NCBI RefSeq assembly: GCF_000211855.2
Contig: NC_015638.1
Location: 2,887,001 to 2,951,000 of the forward strand
DNA length: 64,000 nt
Direction of reading: 5' to 3'
DNA from: Lacinutrix sp. 5H-3-7-4
GTDB taxonomy: Bacteria; Bacteroidota; Bacteroidia; Flavobacteriales; Flavobacteriaceae
The translations under genes were made by a program, and so were the position numbers. Below are positions 8,799 through 18,188 of this stretch, piece after piece (the stretch's first letter is position 1; each line of letters starts with the position of its first letter). The notes below the pieces were generated by a model that ran no database searches, had not been told where the DNA came from, and worked only from the letters and a program-made list of their open reading frames with translations.

Positions 8799-9974
8799 AT
8801 GAAAGAAGTTGTTATTGTTTCTGCTGCTAGAACTCCAATAGGAAGTTTTCTAGGTGCATTATCTACTATACCTGCACCAAAACTTGGTGCAATTGCTATA
8901 AAAGGCGCTCTTGATAAAATTAATTTAAAGCCAGAATTGGTTGAAGAAGTTTTAATGGGGAATGTTGTACAAGCTGGAACAGGCCAAGCTCCTGCAAGAC
9001 AAGCAGCAATATTTGCTGGAATTCCAAATACTGTACCTTGTACAACTATTAATAAAGTTTGCGCATCTGGAATGAAAACAGTCATGCAAGCTGCTCAAGC
9101 TATTGCTTTAGGTGATGCTGAAATTGTTGTTGCTGGAGGTATGGAAAATATGAGTTTAATACCACATTATTACCATGCAAGAACTGCTACAAAATTTGGC
9201 CCTGCTAAATTAGAAGATGGTATGCAAAAAGATGGTTTAGTTGATGTTTACGATCAAAATGCAATGGGCGTTTGTGCAGATGCTTGTGCTACGGAATATA
9301 ATTTTTCTAGAGAAGATCAAGATGCTTATGCTATACAATCTTACAAAAGATCTGCTGCTGCTTGGGAAACTGGTAAATTTAATAATGAAATTGTACCAGT
9401 TGCTGTGCCACAAAGACGTGGTGATGATATTATTGTTACTGAGGATGAAGAATATAAGAATGTAAGAATGGATAAAATTCCTGGACTACGTCCTGCATTT
9501 TCTAAAGAAGGAACTGTAACGGCTGCTAATGCATCTACCATTAACGATGGCGCAGGTGCTATGGTTTTAATGAGTAAAGAAAAAGCTGAAGCATTAGGTT
9601 TAAAACCTTTAGCTACTATAAAAAGTTATGCGGATGCCGCACATGAGCCAAAATGGTTTACTACAGCTCCTGCTAAAGCATTACCAAAAGCTTTAGATAA
9701 AGCTGGAATTGACATTAAAGATGTTGATTATTTTGAATTTAACGAAGCATTTGCTGTTGTTGGATTAGCAAATATGAAAATTTTAGGATTAAAAGATACA
9801 AACGTAAATGTTAATGGTGGTGCTGTTTCTTTAGGGCATCCATTAGGTTGTTCTGGAGTTAGAATACTTATAACTTTACTTAATGTTCTTGAACAAAATA
9901 ATGCTAAAATTGGTGCTGCTGCTATTTGTAATGGTGGTGGTGGTGCATCGGCTCTAGTTTTAGAACGTAATTAA
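8799..9974 (+). CDS. Acetyl-CoA C-acyltransferase (thiolase)
   Basis: This 391-residue protein is a full-length thiolase that condenses or cleaves acetoacetyl-CoA or longer 3-ketoacyl-CoA. The acylated cysteine is in NKVCASG (Cys88), the active-site His is in LGHPLGCSG (His347), and the second catalytic cysteine is in CNGGGGAS (Cys377); NEAFA is also present. Length and motifs resemble biosynthetic type II acetyl-CoA acetyltransferases, although the exact chain-length preference cannot be read from the sequence. The gene is divergent from the PgpH-like gene and is followed after 24 bases by an NlpC/P60 peptidase gene, so the two may be cotranscribed. Confidence 0.95.
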   Translation: MKEVVIVSAARTPIGSFLGALSTIPAPKLGAIAIKGALDKINLKPELVEEVLMGNVVQAGTGQAPARQAAIFAGIPNTVPCTTINKVCASGMKTVMQAAQAIALGDAEIVVAGGMENMSLIPHYYHARTATKFGPAKLEDGMQKDGLVDVYDQNAMGVCADACATEYNFSREDQDAYAIQSYKRSAAAWETGKFNNEIVPVAVPQRRGDDIIVTEDEEYKNVRMDKIPGLRPAFSKEGTVTAANASTINDGAGAMVLMSKEKAEALGLKPLATIKSYADAAHEPKWFTTAPAKALPKALDKAGIDIKDVDYFEFNEAFAVVGLANMKILGLKDTNVNVNGGAVSLGHPLGCSGVRILITLLNVLEQNNAKIGAAAICNGGGGASALVLERN

Positions 9975-9998
9975 TATTTCTATATCTAAAAATAATAA

Positions 9999-10748
9999 AT
10001 GCTATACGGAATTTGTAACTTAAGTATTGTTCCTTTAAGACTTGAAGCTTTAGATGCCAGTGAAATGGTTTCACAGGTTCTATATGGTGATCTTTTTAAA
10101 GTTATTGAAGTACGCAAATCTTGGGTTAAAATCCGTTTAGCATTTGATAAATATGAAGGCTGGATTGATATTAAACAGTATCAAGAAATTACAGAATATG
10201 ATTATAAAATTTTAACTTCTGAAACTCCAAAACTTTCAAAAGATTTAATAGAATTTGTAGAAGCTGAAAATCAAGAGTTATACTCTATACCTTTAGGTTC
10301 TCAATTAAATGCTCTTTCGCTATTAAAACACACTTTTGACGGAAATATTTCTAACGGAACACAAGATAAAAGCCAGTTAATTTCTACTGCTTTTAACTAC
10401 TTAAATGCTCCATATCTTTGGGGAGGAAAAACTCCTTTTGGTATAGATTGTTCTGGTTTTACCCAAATGGTATATAAAATTAATGGATATAAATTATTAC
10501 GTGATGCTTCACAACAAGCAACTCAAGGTGATGCTTTAAGTTTTATTGAAGAAAGTGAACCAGGAGACCTTGCTTTTTTTGATAATAATGAAGGTGCCAT
10601 TACTCATGTTGGTATAATTATGAAAGATAATTACATAATACATGCACATGGTAAAGTTAGAATTGACAGGTTAGATCACTCTGGAATTTACAATGTTGAT
10701 AAAAATACACATACTCACAAACTAAGAGTTATTAAAAAGATTATATAA
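9999..10748 (+). CDS. C40-family (NlpC/P60) peptidase with N-terminal SH3-like domains
   Basis: This 249-residue protein has an N-terminal SH3b-like region (about 1-65) and a C-terminal NlpC/P60 domain with the catalytic triad visible: Cys151 in GIDCSGF, His203 in THVGII, and His215 in IIHAHGK. Such enzymes cut gamma-D-Glu-diamino acid bonds in murein peptides. There is no signal peptide or lipobox, so it is probably cytoplasmic and may recycle murein peptides like YkfC; this is inference. It lies 24 bases after the thiolase gene and is followed by a strong intrinsic terminator. Confidence 0.9.
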   Translation: MLYGICNLSIVPLRLEALDASEMVSQVLYGDLFKVIEVRKSWVKIRLAFDKYEGWIDIKQYQEITEYDYKILTSETPKLSKDLIEFVEAENQELYSIPLGSQLNALSLLKHTFDGNISNGTQDKSQLISTAFNYLNAPYLWGGKTPFGIDCSGFTQMVYKINGYKLLRDASQQATQGDALSFIEESEPGDLAFFDNNEGAITHVGIIMKDNYIIHAHGKVRIDRLDHSGIYNVDKNTHTHKLRVIKKII

Positions 10749-10749
10749 A

Positions 10750-10782
10750 AAAAACCACTAATTAAAATTAGTGGTTTTTTTT
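10750..10782. terminator. Bidirectional intrinsic terminator between the peptidase and TPR genes
   Basis: The inverted repeat AACCACTAATT / AATTAGTGGTT with A-run before and T-run after can act in both directions for the two convergent genes. Confidence 0.85.
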
Positions 10783-10805
10783 ATGAATGTGTATTTAATT
10801 ATGTA

Positions 10806-12044
10806 TTAAATACCATATTTTTCTTTAAGCTCTTTAGCTTTTGCTCCTTCGTCAATAGCAATATAAATATTTACTAAAGTTTTTGCTGCTTCAATATTAT
10901 TGTCGCTAATAGATAATACTTTTTCTAAATACGGTACAGCTCTTTTATAAACTTCTAAACGCTGACCTTTTAATTCATCATATCTTTTATCATCTTTTGC
11001 ACTACTTCCTAAACCATTCATTTCTTCAATAATTGCTTGCTCATCACTTAGCACCAATGAAGCCATATTTGTTAATGCATTAACATAATTAGGGTCAATT
11101 GCTAAAGTTTTTTCATAGTATGCTCTAGCTTCTTCATTTTTACCTGTTTCTGCAGATAAAACACCTAAGTTGTATAATAAATCTACATTATTAGGGTCTT
11201 TGTCTACTGCTTCTTTAATTAATTTTGCATACGCATCAACATTTCCTAATTGATATTGAGTATTAGCTTCTGTTACAATTAAGTTTACATCTTCTGGATC
11301 TGCTTCTCTAGCGTCTTTAATTGCAGCTAAAGCTTCCTCTTTTTTACCTTGGTTTAAGTATATAAGAGCAATATTTTTAGTAATCTCTGCTTTTTTAGAC
11401 TCGGTTTGACGCTCACCTGGATTAATGTGTGTCTTTGTTTTATTTACATAAAGATCTCTCACATTTTTAGCAAATACTTCCTCTTTTCCAGATTCTTTGT
11501 TTGTTGCGTAATATTCAGTTTTAACACCATCGTAACCAATTTTATTTAATTCTTTGTAGAAATTTAGCGCTAAATCATAGTCTTGACCACTAATAGCACT
11601 TATTGCTGCAAAATACAAGTATTCTTGATCTGCAGAATCTATTTCGTATAAAATTGAAAATAAATTTGCTGCTTCCACAAAGTTTTTGGAACTGTAAGCT
11701 GCATTTGCCTTAGTTAAAAATTCGTTTTTAATTACTTGTTTTGTTTCAGCAAATTCTGACACGTATTTACCATCAACTTTATTAAAATTATCTAAAGCTT
11801 TTTGTAAGTCTGCTGGTGCTCCTGTTCCATTAGCATAAAAAGCTTTTGCAGATGCAAAATAAAATTTAGATTTCATTTTATCATCCATTGAGCCTAACAT
11901 TGGCTCTAATTGAGAAACCATTGCTTTAGCTTCAGAATAATTATTATTTTTAATTGCTTTCTCTAGTTTCTTTAATTCTTTTTTCTGTGCAAAAGAAAAA
12001 AGTGTTACCATCAAGGCTAATGAGAGAATTAATTGTTTTTTCAT
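10806..12044 (-). CDS. Exported tetratricopeptide-repeat protein
   Basis: This 412-residue protein begins with a Sec signal peptide (MKKQLILSLALMVTLFSFAQ, cleavage after about residue 19) and then consists of helical repeats. Clear TPR units can be read, for example VDLLYNLGVLSAETGKNEEA and the following ARAYYEKTLAIDP unit near 290-325. TPR proteins act as protein-protein scaffolds, and this one should be periplasmic or outer-membrane associated. It follows gyrA on the same strand after 27 bases, a neighbour pair that is common in flavobacteria, but a functional link is unknown. No catalytic domain is visible. Confidence 0.9.
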   Translation of the reverse strand: MKKQLILSLALMVTLFSFAQKKELKKLEKAIKNNNYSEAKAMVSQLEPMLGSMDDKMKSKFYFASAKAFYANGTGAPADLQKALDNFNKVDGKYVSEFAETKQVIKNEFLTKANAAYSSKNFVEAANLFSILYEIDSADQEYLYFAAISAISGQDYDLALNFYKELNKIGYDGVKTEYYATNKESGKEEVFAKNVRDLYVNKTKTHINPGERQTESKKAEITKNIALIYLNQGKKEEALAAIKDAREADPEDVNLIVTEANTQYQLGNVDAYAKLIKEAVDKDPNNVDLLYNLGVLSAETGKNEEARAYYEKTLAIDPNYVNALTNMASLVLSDEQAIIEEMNGLGSSAKDDKRYDELKGQRLEVYKRAVPYLEKVLSISDNNIEAAKTLVNIYIAIDEGAKAKELKEKYGI

Positions 12045-12071
12045 TTTAATAGTTATTTGTTATTTGTGTTT

Positions 12072-14603
12072 TTATTCTTCTTCGTTTGAAGCAAGAGTCG
12101 TGCCATTGTCTTCTTCGTTAGTGTTTTCAACACCTTCAATAGTTTCATCTACAACCTCTTCTTCTTCGTGCATTACTTTTGCAACAGCGGCAATAGAGTC
12201 TTTTCCTTTTAAATTTATAAGCTTTACTCCTTGTGTTGCTCTACCCATTACACGTAAATCTGCAACTGCCATTCTAATTGCGATACCAGATTTATTAATA
12301 ATCATTAAGTCATCTTCATCTGTTACATTCTTAATAGACACTAAGTTACCGGTTTTTTCTGTAATAGAAATAGTTTTTACACCTTTTCCACCACGATTTG
12401 TAATCCTGTAGTCTTCTAAGCTAGAACGTTTACCGTAACCATTTTCTGAAACTACTAGAATGTTACTGTCCATATCGTTTACTGCAATCATTCCTATTAC
12501 TTCGTCTGTTTTCTCGTCTTGTAATCTAATTCCTCTTACTCCAGATGCTCCACGTCCCATTGGTCGTGTTTTTGCTTCTTCGAAACGAATAGCTTTACCA
12601 GATTTTAAGGCTAACATTACTTGACTTTCTCCTGTTGTTAACTTTGCTTCTAATAAAACATCATCTTCTTTAATGGTAATTGCGTTTATACCATTAGTTC
12701 TTGGTCTTGAGTATTGCTCTAAAGAAGTTTTTTTAACTTGACCTTTTTTAGTGGCCATAATTACATAGTGATTATTTACATACTCTTCATCTTTTAAATC
12801 TTGAGTACAAATAAAAGCCATAACCTTATCGTCTTGCTCAATATTTATTAGATTTTGAATTGCTCTACCTTTAGAAGTTTTTGAGCCTTCTGGTATTTCG
12901 TAAACACGCATCCAGAAACATTTCCCTTTTTGTGTAAAGAATAACATGTATTGGTGATTAGTACCAACAAACAAGTGCTCTAAAAAGTCTTCGTTACGTG
13001 TTGTTGATGCTTTTTGCCCAACGCCACCTCTATTTTGAGTTTTATATTCTGTAAGAGATGTACGTTTAATATATCCTGCATGAGAAATTGTTATTACAAC
13101 TTTCTCATCTGGAATCATATCTTCGATACTTAAATCTCCACCGGCATATTCTATTTTAGAACGACGTTCGTCTCCATATTTATCTCTAACTAATTGAAGC
13201 TCTTCCTTAATTATAGACATTCTACGGTCTTTTTTGTCAAGAATATCTTTAAGGTCTTCAATAGTTTTCATTAACTCCTCGTATTCTGCACGAAGTTTGT
13301 CTTGCTCTAGTCCTGTTAATTGACGTAGACGCATTTCTACGATTGCTTTGGCTTGAATTTCAGATAACTCAAAACGTTCAATTAACTTAGAGCGTGCTTC
13401 ATCTGCATTAGATGATGCTCTAATTAGTGCAATTACTTCATCTATATTGTCTGATGCTATAATTAAACCTTCTAATATGTGTGCTCTTTCTTCGGCTTTA
13501 CGTAATTCGTATTTTGTTCTTCTAACAACAACTTCATGTCTATGCTCTACAAAATAGTGAATAAGTTCTTTTAAGTTTAGTAATTGAGGCTTTCCATTTA
13601 CTAAAGCTATATTATTTACACTAAATGAAGATTGTAATGCTGTGTATTTGTAAAGTTTATTTAATACAATATTTGGTATTGCATCTCTTTTTAAAACGTA
13701 CACAATACGCATTCCGTTTCTATCAGATTCGTCTCTAATACTAGAAATACCTTCTAATTTTTTATCGTTTATTAAATCGGCAGTCTTTTTAATCATGTCT
13801 GCCTTATTAACTTGATAAGGTATTTCTGTTACAATAATACACTCTCTACCTTGAACTTCTTCAATGTTAGCATTCCCACGCATTACAATTCTACCACGAC
13901 CTGTATGGAATGCTTCTTTCACACCATCATAACCGTATATAGTTCCTCCTGTAGGAAAATCTGGTGCTTTAATATGTTGCATTAACTCATCGATTTCAAT
14001 TTCATGATTATCGATGTAAGCGATTGTACCATCTACAACTTCTGTTAAATTATGTGGTGGCATATTTGTAGCCATACCTACAGCGATACCAGATGCTCCG
14101 TTTACTAATAATCCAGGAATACGCGTTGGAAGTACTGTTGGTTCCTCTAAAGTATCATCAAAATTTAATTTGTGGTCTACTGTCTCTTTGTCAATATCTG
14201 CTAACATATCCTCAGATATCTTACGCATTCTTGCTTCTGTATAACGCATTGCTGCTGGACTATCTCCATCTACAGACCCAAAATTTCCTTGACCATCAAC
14301 TAACATATATCGTAAGCTCCATTCTTGAGCCATACGAACCATTGCATCATAAACCGATGTATCACCATGTGGGTGATACTTACCTAAAACCTCACCAACT
14401 ATTCTTGCAGACTTTTTATGCGCACTGCTTGCTCTAACACCCAGTTCATGCATACCGTAAAGTACACGTCTATGAACTGGCTTTAATCCATCTCTTACAT
14501 CTGGTAAAGCACGTGACACAATGACTGACATTGAATAATCAATGTAAGCCGATTTCATTTCATCTTCAATATTAATCGGAATAAGTTTCTCTCCTTCTGC
14601 CAT
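12072..14603 (-). CDS. gyrA: DNA gyrase subunit A
   Basis: This 843-residue protein is the breakage-reunion subunit of gyrase, which with GyrB introduces negative supercoils. The N-terminal domain contains the quinolone-region sequence [10 protein letters not shown] (77-86), with Thr82 and Asp86 as in other flavobacteria, and the catalytic tyrosine in MRYTEAR (Tyr121). The C-terminal domain shows the six-bladed pinwheel repeats, with a GyrA-box-like QNRGGVGQK near residue 528. The tail is acidic. Length is normal for the family. It is divergent from clpC across a 422-base gap and is followed by the TPR gene on the same strand. Confidence 0.98.
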   Translation of the reverse strand: MAEGEKLIPINIEDEMKSAYIDYSMSVIVSRALPDVRDGLKPVHRRVLYGMHELGVRASSAHKKSARIVGEVLGKYHPHGDTSVYDAMVRMAQEWSLRYMLVDGQGNFGSVDGDSPAAMRYTEARMRKISEDMLADIDKETVDHKLNFDDTLEEPTVLPTRIPGLLVNGASGIAVGMATNMPPHNLTEVVDGTIAYIDNHEIEIDELMQHIKAPDFPTGGTIYGYDGVKEAFHTGRGRIVMRGNANIEEVQGRECIIVTEIPYQVNKADMIKKTADLINDKKLEGISSIRDESDRNGMRIVYVLKRDAIPNIVLNKLYKYTALQSSFSVNNIALVNGKPQLLNLKELIHYFVEHRHEVVVRRTKYELRKAEERAHILEGLIIASDNIDEVIALIRASSNADEARSKLIERFELSEIQAKAIVEMRLRQLTGLEQDKLRAEYEELMKTIEDLKDILDKKDRRMSIIKEELQLVRDKYGDERRSKIEYAGGDLSIEDMIPDEKVVITISHAGYIKRTSLTEYKTQNRGGVGQKASTTRNEDFLEHLFVGTNHQYMLFFTQKGKCFWMRVYEIPEGSKTSKGRAIQNLINIEQDDKVMAFICTQDLKDEEYVNNHYVIMATKKGQVKKTSLEQYSRPRTNGINAITIKEDDVLLEAKLTTGESQVMLALKSGKAIRFEEAKTRPMGRGASGVRGIRLQDEKTDEVIGMIAVNDMDSNILVVSENGYGKRSSLEDYRITNRGGKGVKTISITEKTGNLVSIKNVTDEDDLMIINKSGIAIRMAVADLRVMGRATQGVKLINLKGKDSIAAVAKVMHEEEEVVDETIEGVENTNEEDNGTTLASNEEE

Positions 14604-15025
14604 ATATATTTAAGTTATTATTTATAGTAATTTCAAAACGTGCTAATATAATTATTTCATTAGTCATAGTAAGCCTTTAAGCGCTATTTTTTAACAGTAT
14701 TTATTAACAATTTTAATATGGTTTTTCGTTAATAACTATCTTGTTAATTGTTTTGATTTTATAAACTTTTTTTTGTCTATTAGCATAGAATACCATGTCT
14801 TACATGAATTCATGAAATAAAAACCTTATTTTTCTTTCTAATTATTGTAGAAAAAGAAGCTAGAACTAACACTATACTTGCCTTTATTTACTTTTTTAAA
14901 AAAGAAAACACCTTTTTATTTTATTATAATTTTAACTTAATAATTAAGATGTCATATTATTTAAGGTATAGTTTTTGCCATTTATACTATGATTTATTAA
15001 ATTTAATGACGAAAGGAACAACTAT
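14604..15025. other. 422-base divergent intergenic region between gyrA and clpC
   Basis: The region is very A+T-rich and holds no convincing reading frame. It must contain the promoters of gyrA (minus) and clpC (plus), but neither has a perfect TAnnTTTG; the closest upstream of clpC is TATAGTTTTTG near 14967. A 12-bp palindrome (CATGAATTCATG, 14803-14814) and a 14-bp palindrome (14891-14904) are present, of unknown meaning. An AAAGGA about ten bases before the clpC ATG resembles a Shine-Dalgarno sequence, which is unusual in this window. Confidence 0.6.
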
Positions 15026-17584
15026 ATGGATGATAATTTTTCACCAAGAGTAAAAGATGTAATTGCTTACAGTAAAGAAGAAGCTCTTCGTTTAGGTCAC
15101 GATTTTATTGGAACCGAACACCTTATGCTTGGTTTATTAAGAGACGGAAACGGTAAAGCTATTAATATTCTAAATGCTTTAGATATAGATTTAAACCATT
15201 TAAGGCGAAAAGTAGAAATATTAAGTCCCGCTAACCCGAACGTTACTATTACCTCTAACGAAAAAAAGAACTTACACCTAACAAGGCAAGCAGAACGTGC
15301 TTTAAAAACAACATTTTTAGAAGCAAAACTTTTTCAAAGCACTTCTATAAACACAGCACATTTACTGCTTTGTATTTTAAGAAATGAAAACGATCCTACT
15401 ACAAAACTTTTAAACAAGTTAAAAGTGGATTATGATAACGTAAAAGAACAATTCAAGTCTATGATAACAAGTGACGATAACTTTACAGATAATTCCGGAG
15501 AACCTAAAGCCGAATCTTTTCAAGATGATGCCCAAGGTAGTGACGGCAATGAATCTAAAGACATATTTAACACACCTAGTGGAAAAGGAAACAAAAAATC
15601 TAAAACTCCTGTTTTAGATAATTTTGGACGTGATTTAACAGCAATGGCCGAAGAAGGAAAACTTGATCCTGTGGTAGGTAGAGAAAAAGAAATTGAGCGT
15701 GTATCTCAAATTTTATCACGTAGAAAGAAAAACAACCCATTACTTATTGGTGAACCTGGTGTTGGTAAAAGTGCAATTGCTGAAGGCTTAGCAAACAGAA
15801 TAGTTAAACGTAAAGTTTCTCGTATATTATTTAATAAACGTGTAGTGACTTTAGACTTAGCAAGCTTAGTCGCTGGAACAAAATACCGTGGTCAATTTGA
15901 AGAACGTATGAAAGCCGTTATGAACGAGCTTGAAAAAAATGATGATGTCATTTTGTTTATAGACGAAATTCACACCATAGTTGGTGCTGGTGGAGCAACA
16001 GGAAGTTTAGATGCATCAAACATGTTTAAACCTGCATTAGCAAGAGGCGAAATACAATGCATTGGCGCTACAACTTTAGATGAGTACAGACAATATATTG
16101 AAAAGGATGGCGCACTAGAACGTCGTTTTCAAAAAGTAATTGTAGAACCAACTACTGTAGAAGAAACAATCGAGATTTTAAATAACATTAAAGGTAAATA
16201 CGAAGAACACCACAATGTTGATTACACAGATGCTGCAATAGAAGCTTGTGTAAAATTAACAAATAGGTACATGACAGAACGTTTTTTACCAGACAAAGCT
16301 ATTGATGCGTTAGATGAAGCTGGCTCAAGAGTTCACATCACAAACATAGATGTACCAAAACAAATTATTGAATTAGAAAAAAAGCTTGAAGAAGTTAAAG
16401 CAACAAAAAATTCAGTAGTAAAAAAACAAAAATACGAAGAAGCAGCACGTTTACGTGATGACGAAAAACGTATTGAAAAAGAATTAGCTATTGCTCAAGA
16501 AAAATGGGAAGAAGATACTAAGCTTCATAAAGTTACAGTTACCGAAGACAACGTAGCAGATGTAATTTCTATGATGACTGGCGTACCAGTAAACCGTATA
16601 GCACAAACCGAAAGCAATAAATTAGCAGAATTACCAGAACTTATAAAAGGAAAAGTAATAGGTCAAGACGATGCAGTTGCAAAAGTAGTAAAAGCAATAC
16701 AACGTAATCGTGCCGGGCTTAAAGACCCCAACAAACCAATTGGTTCATTTATATTTTTAGGTCAAACAGGAGTTGGTAAAACACAGTTAGCAAAAGTGCT
16801 TTCTCGTGAACTTTTTGATAGCGAAGAGTCACTTATTAGAATAGACATGAGTGAATACATGGAAAAATTTGCTATTTCTAGATTAGTTGGAGCGCCTCCA
16901 GGATACGTAGGATACGAAGAAGGCGGGCAATTAACCGAAAAAGTAAGACGTAAACCCTATGCAGTTGTGTTACTTGATGAAATAGAAAAAGCACATCCAG
17001 ATGTTTTTAATATGTTATTACAAGTTTTAGATGATGGTTATTTAACAGATTCTTTAGGGCGTAAAATTGACTTTAGAAACACCATAATTATTATGACTTC
17101 TAATATTGGAGCGCGTAAATTAAAAGATTTTGGTACAGGAATTGGTTTTGGTACAGCATCACAAAAATCTCAAGAAGATGCTAACGCACGTGCTGTTATA
17201 CAAAACGCATTAAAAAAATCTTTTGCACCAGAATTTTTAAATAGAATTGACGACGTTGTAGTTTTCAACGCATTAGAAAAAGAAGATATAAATAAAATTA
17301 TAGATATAGAATTAGATAAATTATTAATACGTATTAAAGGTTTAGGTTACACGTTACAATTAACCGATACTGCAAAAAATTACATAGCAGATAAGGGTTT
17401 TGATAAACAATATGGAGCAAGACCATTAAAAAGAGCCATACAAAAATATGTAGAAGATGCTTTAGCTGAAGAAATTATAACTTCCTCTATTACAGATGGA
17501 GACATTATAAAAATGGATTTAGACGATAAAACCGATGAGATTAAAATAACAATCGAAAAAGCACAAAAATCCACAGAATCTTAA
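15026..17584 (+). CDS. clpC: ClpC-type AAA+ unfoldase of the Clp protease
   Basis: This 852-residue protein has the ClpC architecture: a double Clp N-domain (about 1-150), a linker, AAA domain 1 with GEPGVGKSAIAEG (Walker A near 240), a UVR-type middle region (about 415-455), and AAA domain 2 with GQTGVGKTQLAK (near 580) and a C-terminal small domain. It unfolds substrates and feeds them to ClpP in the cytoplasm. An AAAGGA motif precedes the ATG by about ten bases. The gene is followed by a strong hairpin terminator (17608-17650) that also holds a promoter sequence for the next gene. Confidence 0.96.
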   Translation: MDDNFSPRVKDVIAYSKEEALRLGHDFIGTEHLMLGLLRDGNGKAINILNALDIDLNHLRRKVEILSPANPNVTITSNEKKNLHLTRQAERALKTTFLEAKLFQSTSINTAHLLLCILRNENDPTTKLLNKLKVDYDNVKEQFKSMITSDDNFTDNSGEPKAESFQDDAQGSDGNESKDIFNTPSGKGNKKSKTPVLDNFGRDLTAMAEEGKLDPVVGREKEIERVSQILSRRKKNNPLLIGEPGVGKSAIAEGLANRIVKRKVSRILFNKRVVTLDLASLVAGTKYRGQFEERMKAVMNELEKNDDVILFIDEIHTIVGAGGATGSLDASNMFKPALARGEIQCIGATTLDEYRQYIEKDGALERRFQKVIVEPTTVEETIEILNNIKGKYEEHHNVDYTDAAIEACVKLTNRYMTERFLPDKAIDALDEAGSRVHITNIDVPKQIIELEKKLEEVKATKNSVVKKQKYEEAARLRDDEKRIEKELAIAQEKWEEDTKLHKVTVTEDNVADVISMMTGVPVNRIAQTESNKLAELPELIKGKVIGQDDAVAKVVKAIQRNRAGLKDPNKPIGSFIFLGQTGVGKTQLAKVLSRELFDSEESLIRIDMSEYMEKFAISRLVGAPPGYVGYEEGGQLTEKVRRKPYAVVLLDEIEKAHPDVFNMLLQVLDDGYLTDSLGRKIDFRNTIIIMTSNIGARKLKDFGTGIGFGTASQKSQEDANARAVIQNALKKSFAPEFLNRIDDVVVFNALEKEDINKIIDIELDKLLIRIKGLGYTLQLTDTAKNYIADKGFDKQYGARPLKRAIQKYVEDALAEEIITSSITDGDIIKMDLDDKTDEIKITIEKAQKSTES

Positions 17585-17603
17585 AAATATTTTCTAATTA
17601 ACA

Positions 17604-17636
17604 TTGTATAATCCTGCAAAAATTTTAATAGTTTTG
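17604..17636 (+). promoter_or_regulatory. Consensus promoter embedded in the clpC terminator
   Basis: A TTG at 17604-17606, a 22-base spacer and TAGTTTTG at 17629-17636 match the Bacteroidota consensus. The -7 element lies in the loop and 3' arm of the clpC terminator hairpin. Transcription would begin near 17642, about 12 bases before the ATG at 17654. Confidence 0.6.
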
Positions 17637-17650
17637 CAGGATTATTTTTT
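17608..17650 (+). terminator. Intrinsic terminator of clpC
   Basis: A perfect 14-bp stem (17608-17621 with 17632-17645, ten-base loop) is followed by a run of Ts. It ends only four bases before the next ATG. Confidence 0.85.
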
Positions 17651-17653
17651 AAA

Positions 17654-18064
17654 ATGAATCTCCCTACAAATTCCCCAAATAAAAATATAGCATTACCTTT
17701 TGTTACACTTAGCTTTTATAATAATTATTTTATAGGCATATTTAAAGAAGGTGAATTAGTTACTATTGAAAAAAGTAACCTAATAAGCAGTTATGCTTTA
17801 GATTTTTTTAAAGACAAACCTTTTGTCTATATCTCTAACCGTGTAAACTCTTATGCTGTAAATCCAGAAATATATCCAGATATGCTTGGCATAAGTAATT
17901 TAGCTGGCTTTGCAGTAGTTTCAAAAAATGCAATGGCACTAAAAAATGCCAAATTCGAGAAAATGTTTTTTAAAAAACCTTTTGAAACCTTCAACACAAT
18001 TGATGAAGCTATTGTATGGACAGATACACTAATTAAAGAGCATATTAGTAATAAAGCCATTTAA
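17654..18064 (+). CDS. Conserved small protein of unknown function (possible STAS/SEC14-like fold)
   Basis: This 136-residue protein has no signal peptide or membrane segment. The pattern of alternating strands and helices, with PFVYISNRVNSY and a VSKNAMALKNAKFEKMFF segment, reminds me of small STAS/SEC14-like flavobacterial proteins, but the match is weak and no active site is visible. It lies 69 bases after clpC on the same strand. Its leader is formed by the clpC terminator, which also contains a consensus promoter, so it may be expressed independently of clpC. Confidence 0.75.
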   Translation: MNLPTNSPNKNIALPFVTLSFYNNYFIGIFKEGELVTIEKSNLISSYALDFFKDKPFVYISNRVNSYAVNPEIYPDMLGISNLAGFAVVSKNAMALKNAKFEKMFFKKPFETFNTIDEAIVWTDTLIKEHISNKAI

Positions 18065-18188
18065 ACATAGTTACAAACTTCACCTAATAAATCCTTTGTC
18101 AATAGATTTAAAGCAAATCTCTATACGAAGCATTACTAATTTTTAAACCTAAACGTTTTAAAATATTTCTTTAAATATTTAGCACATT

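Noticed and set aside
8750-9085. Minus-strand frame opposite the thiolase start
   Set aside because: It is a shadow of the strongly coding thiolase gene; it has no family resemblance.
12064-12411. Open frame on the plus strand opposite the end of gyrA
   Set aside because: It mirrors the gyrA codons, has a low-complexity Ser/Thr/Phe-rich product and no leader; gyrA on the other strand is certain.
14803-14814. 12-bp palindrome CATGAATTCATG between gyrA and clpC as a regulatory site
   Set aside because: A single A+T-rich palindrome of this length can occur by chance, and it is not at a meaningful distance from either start codon.
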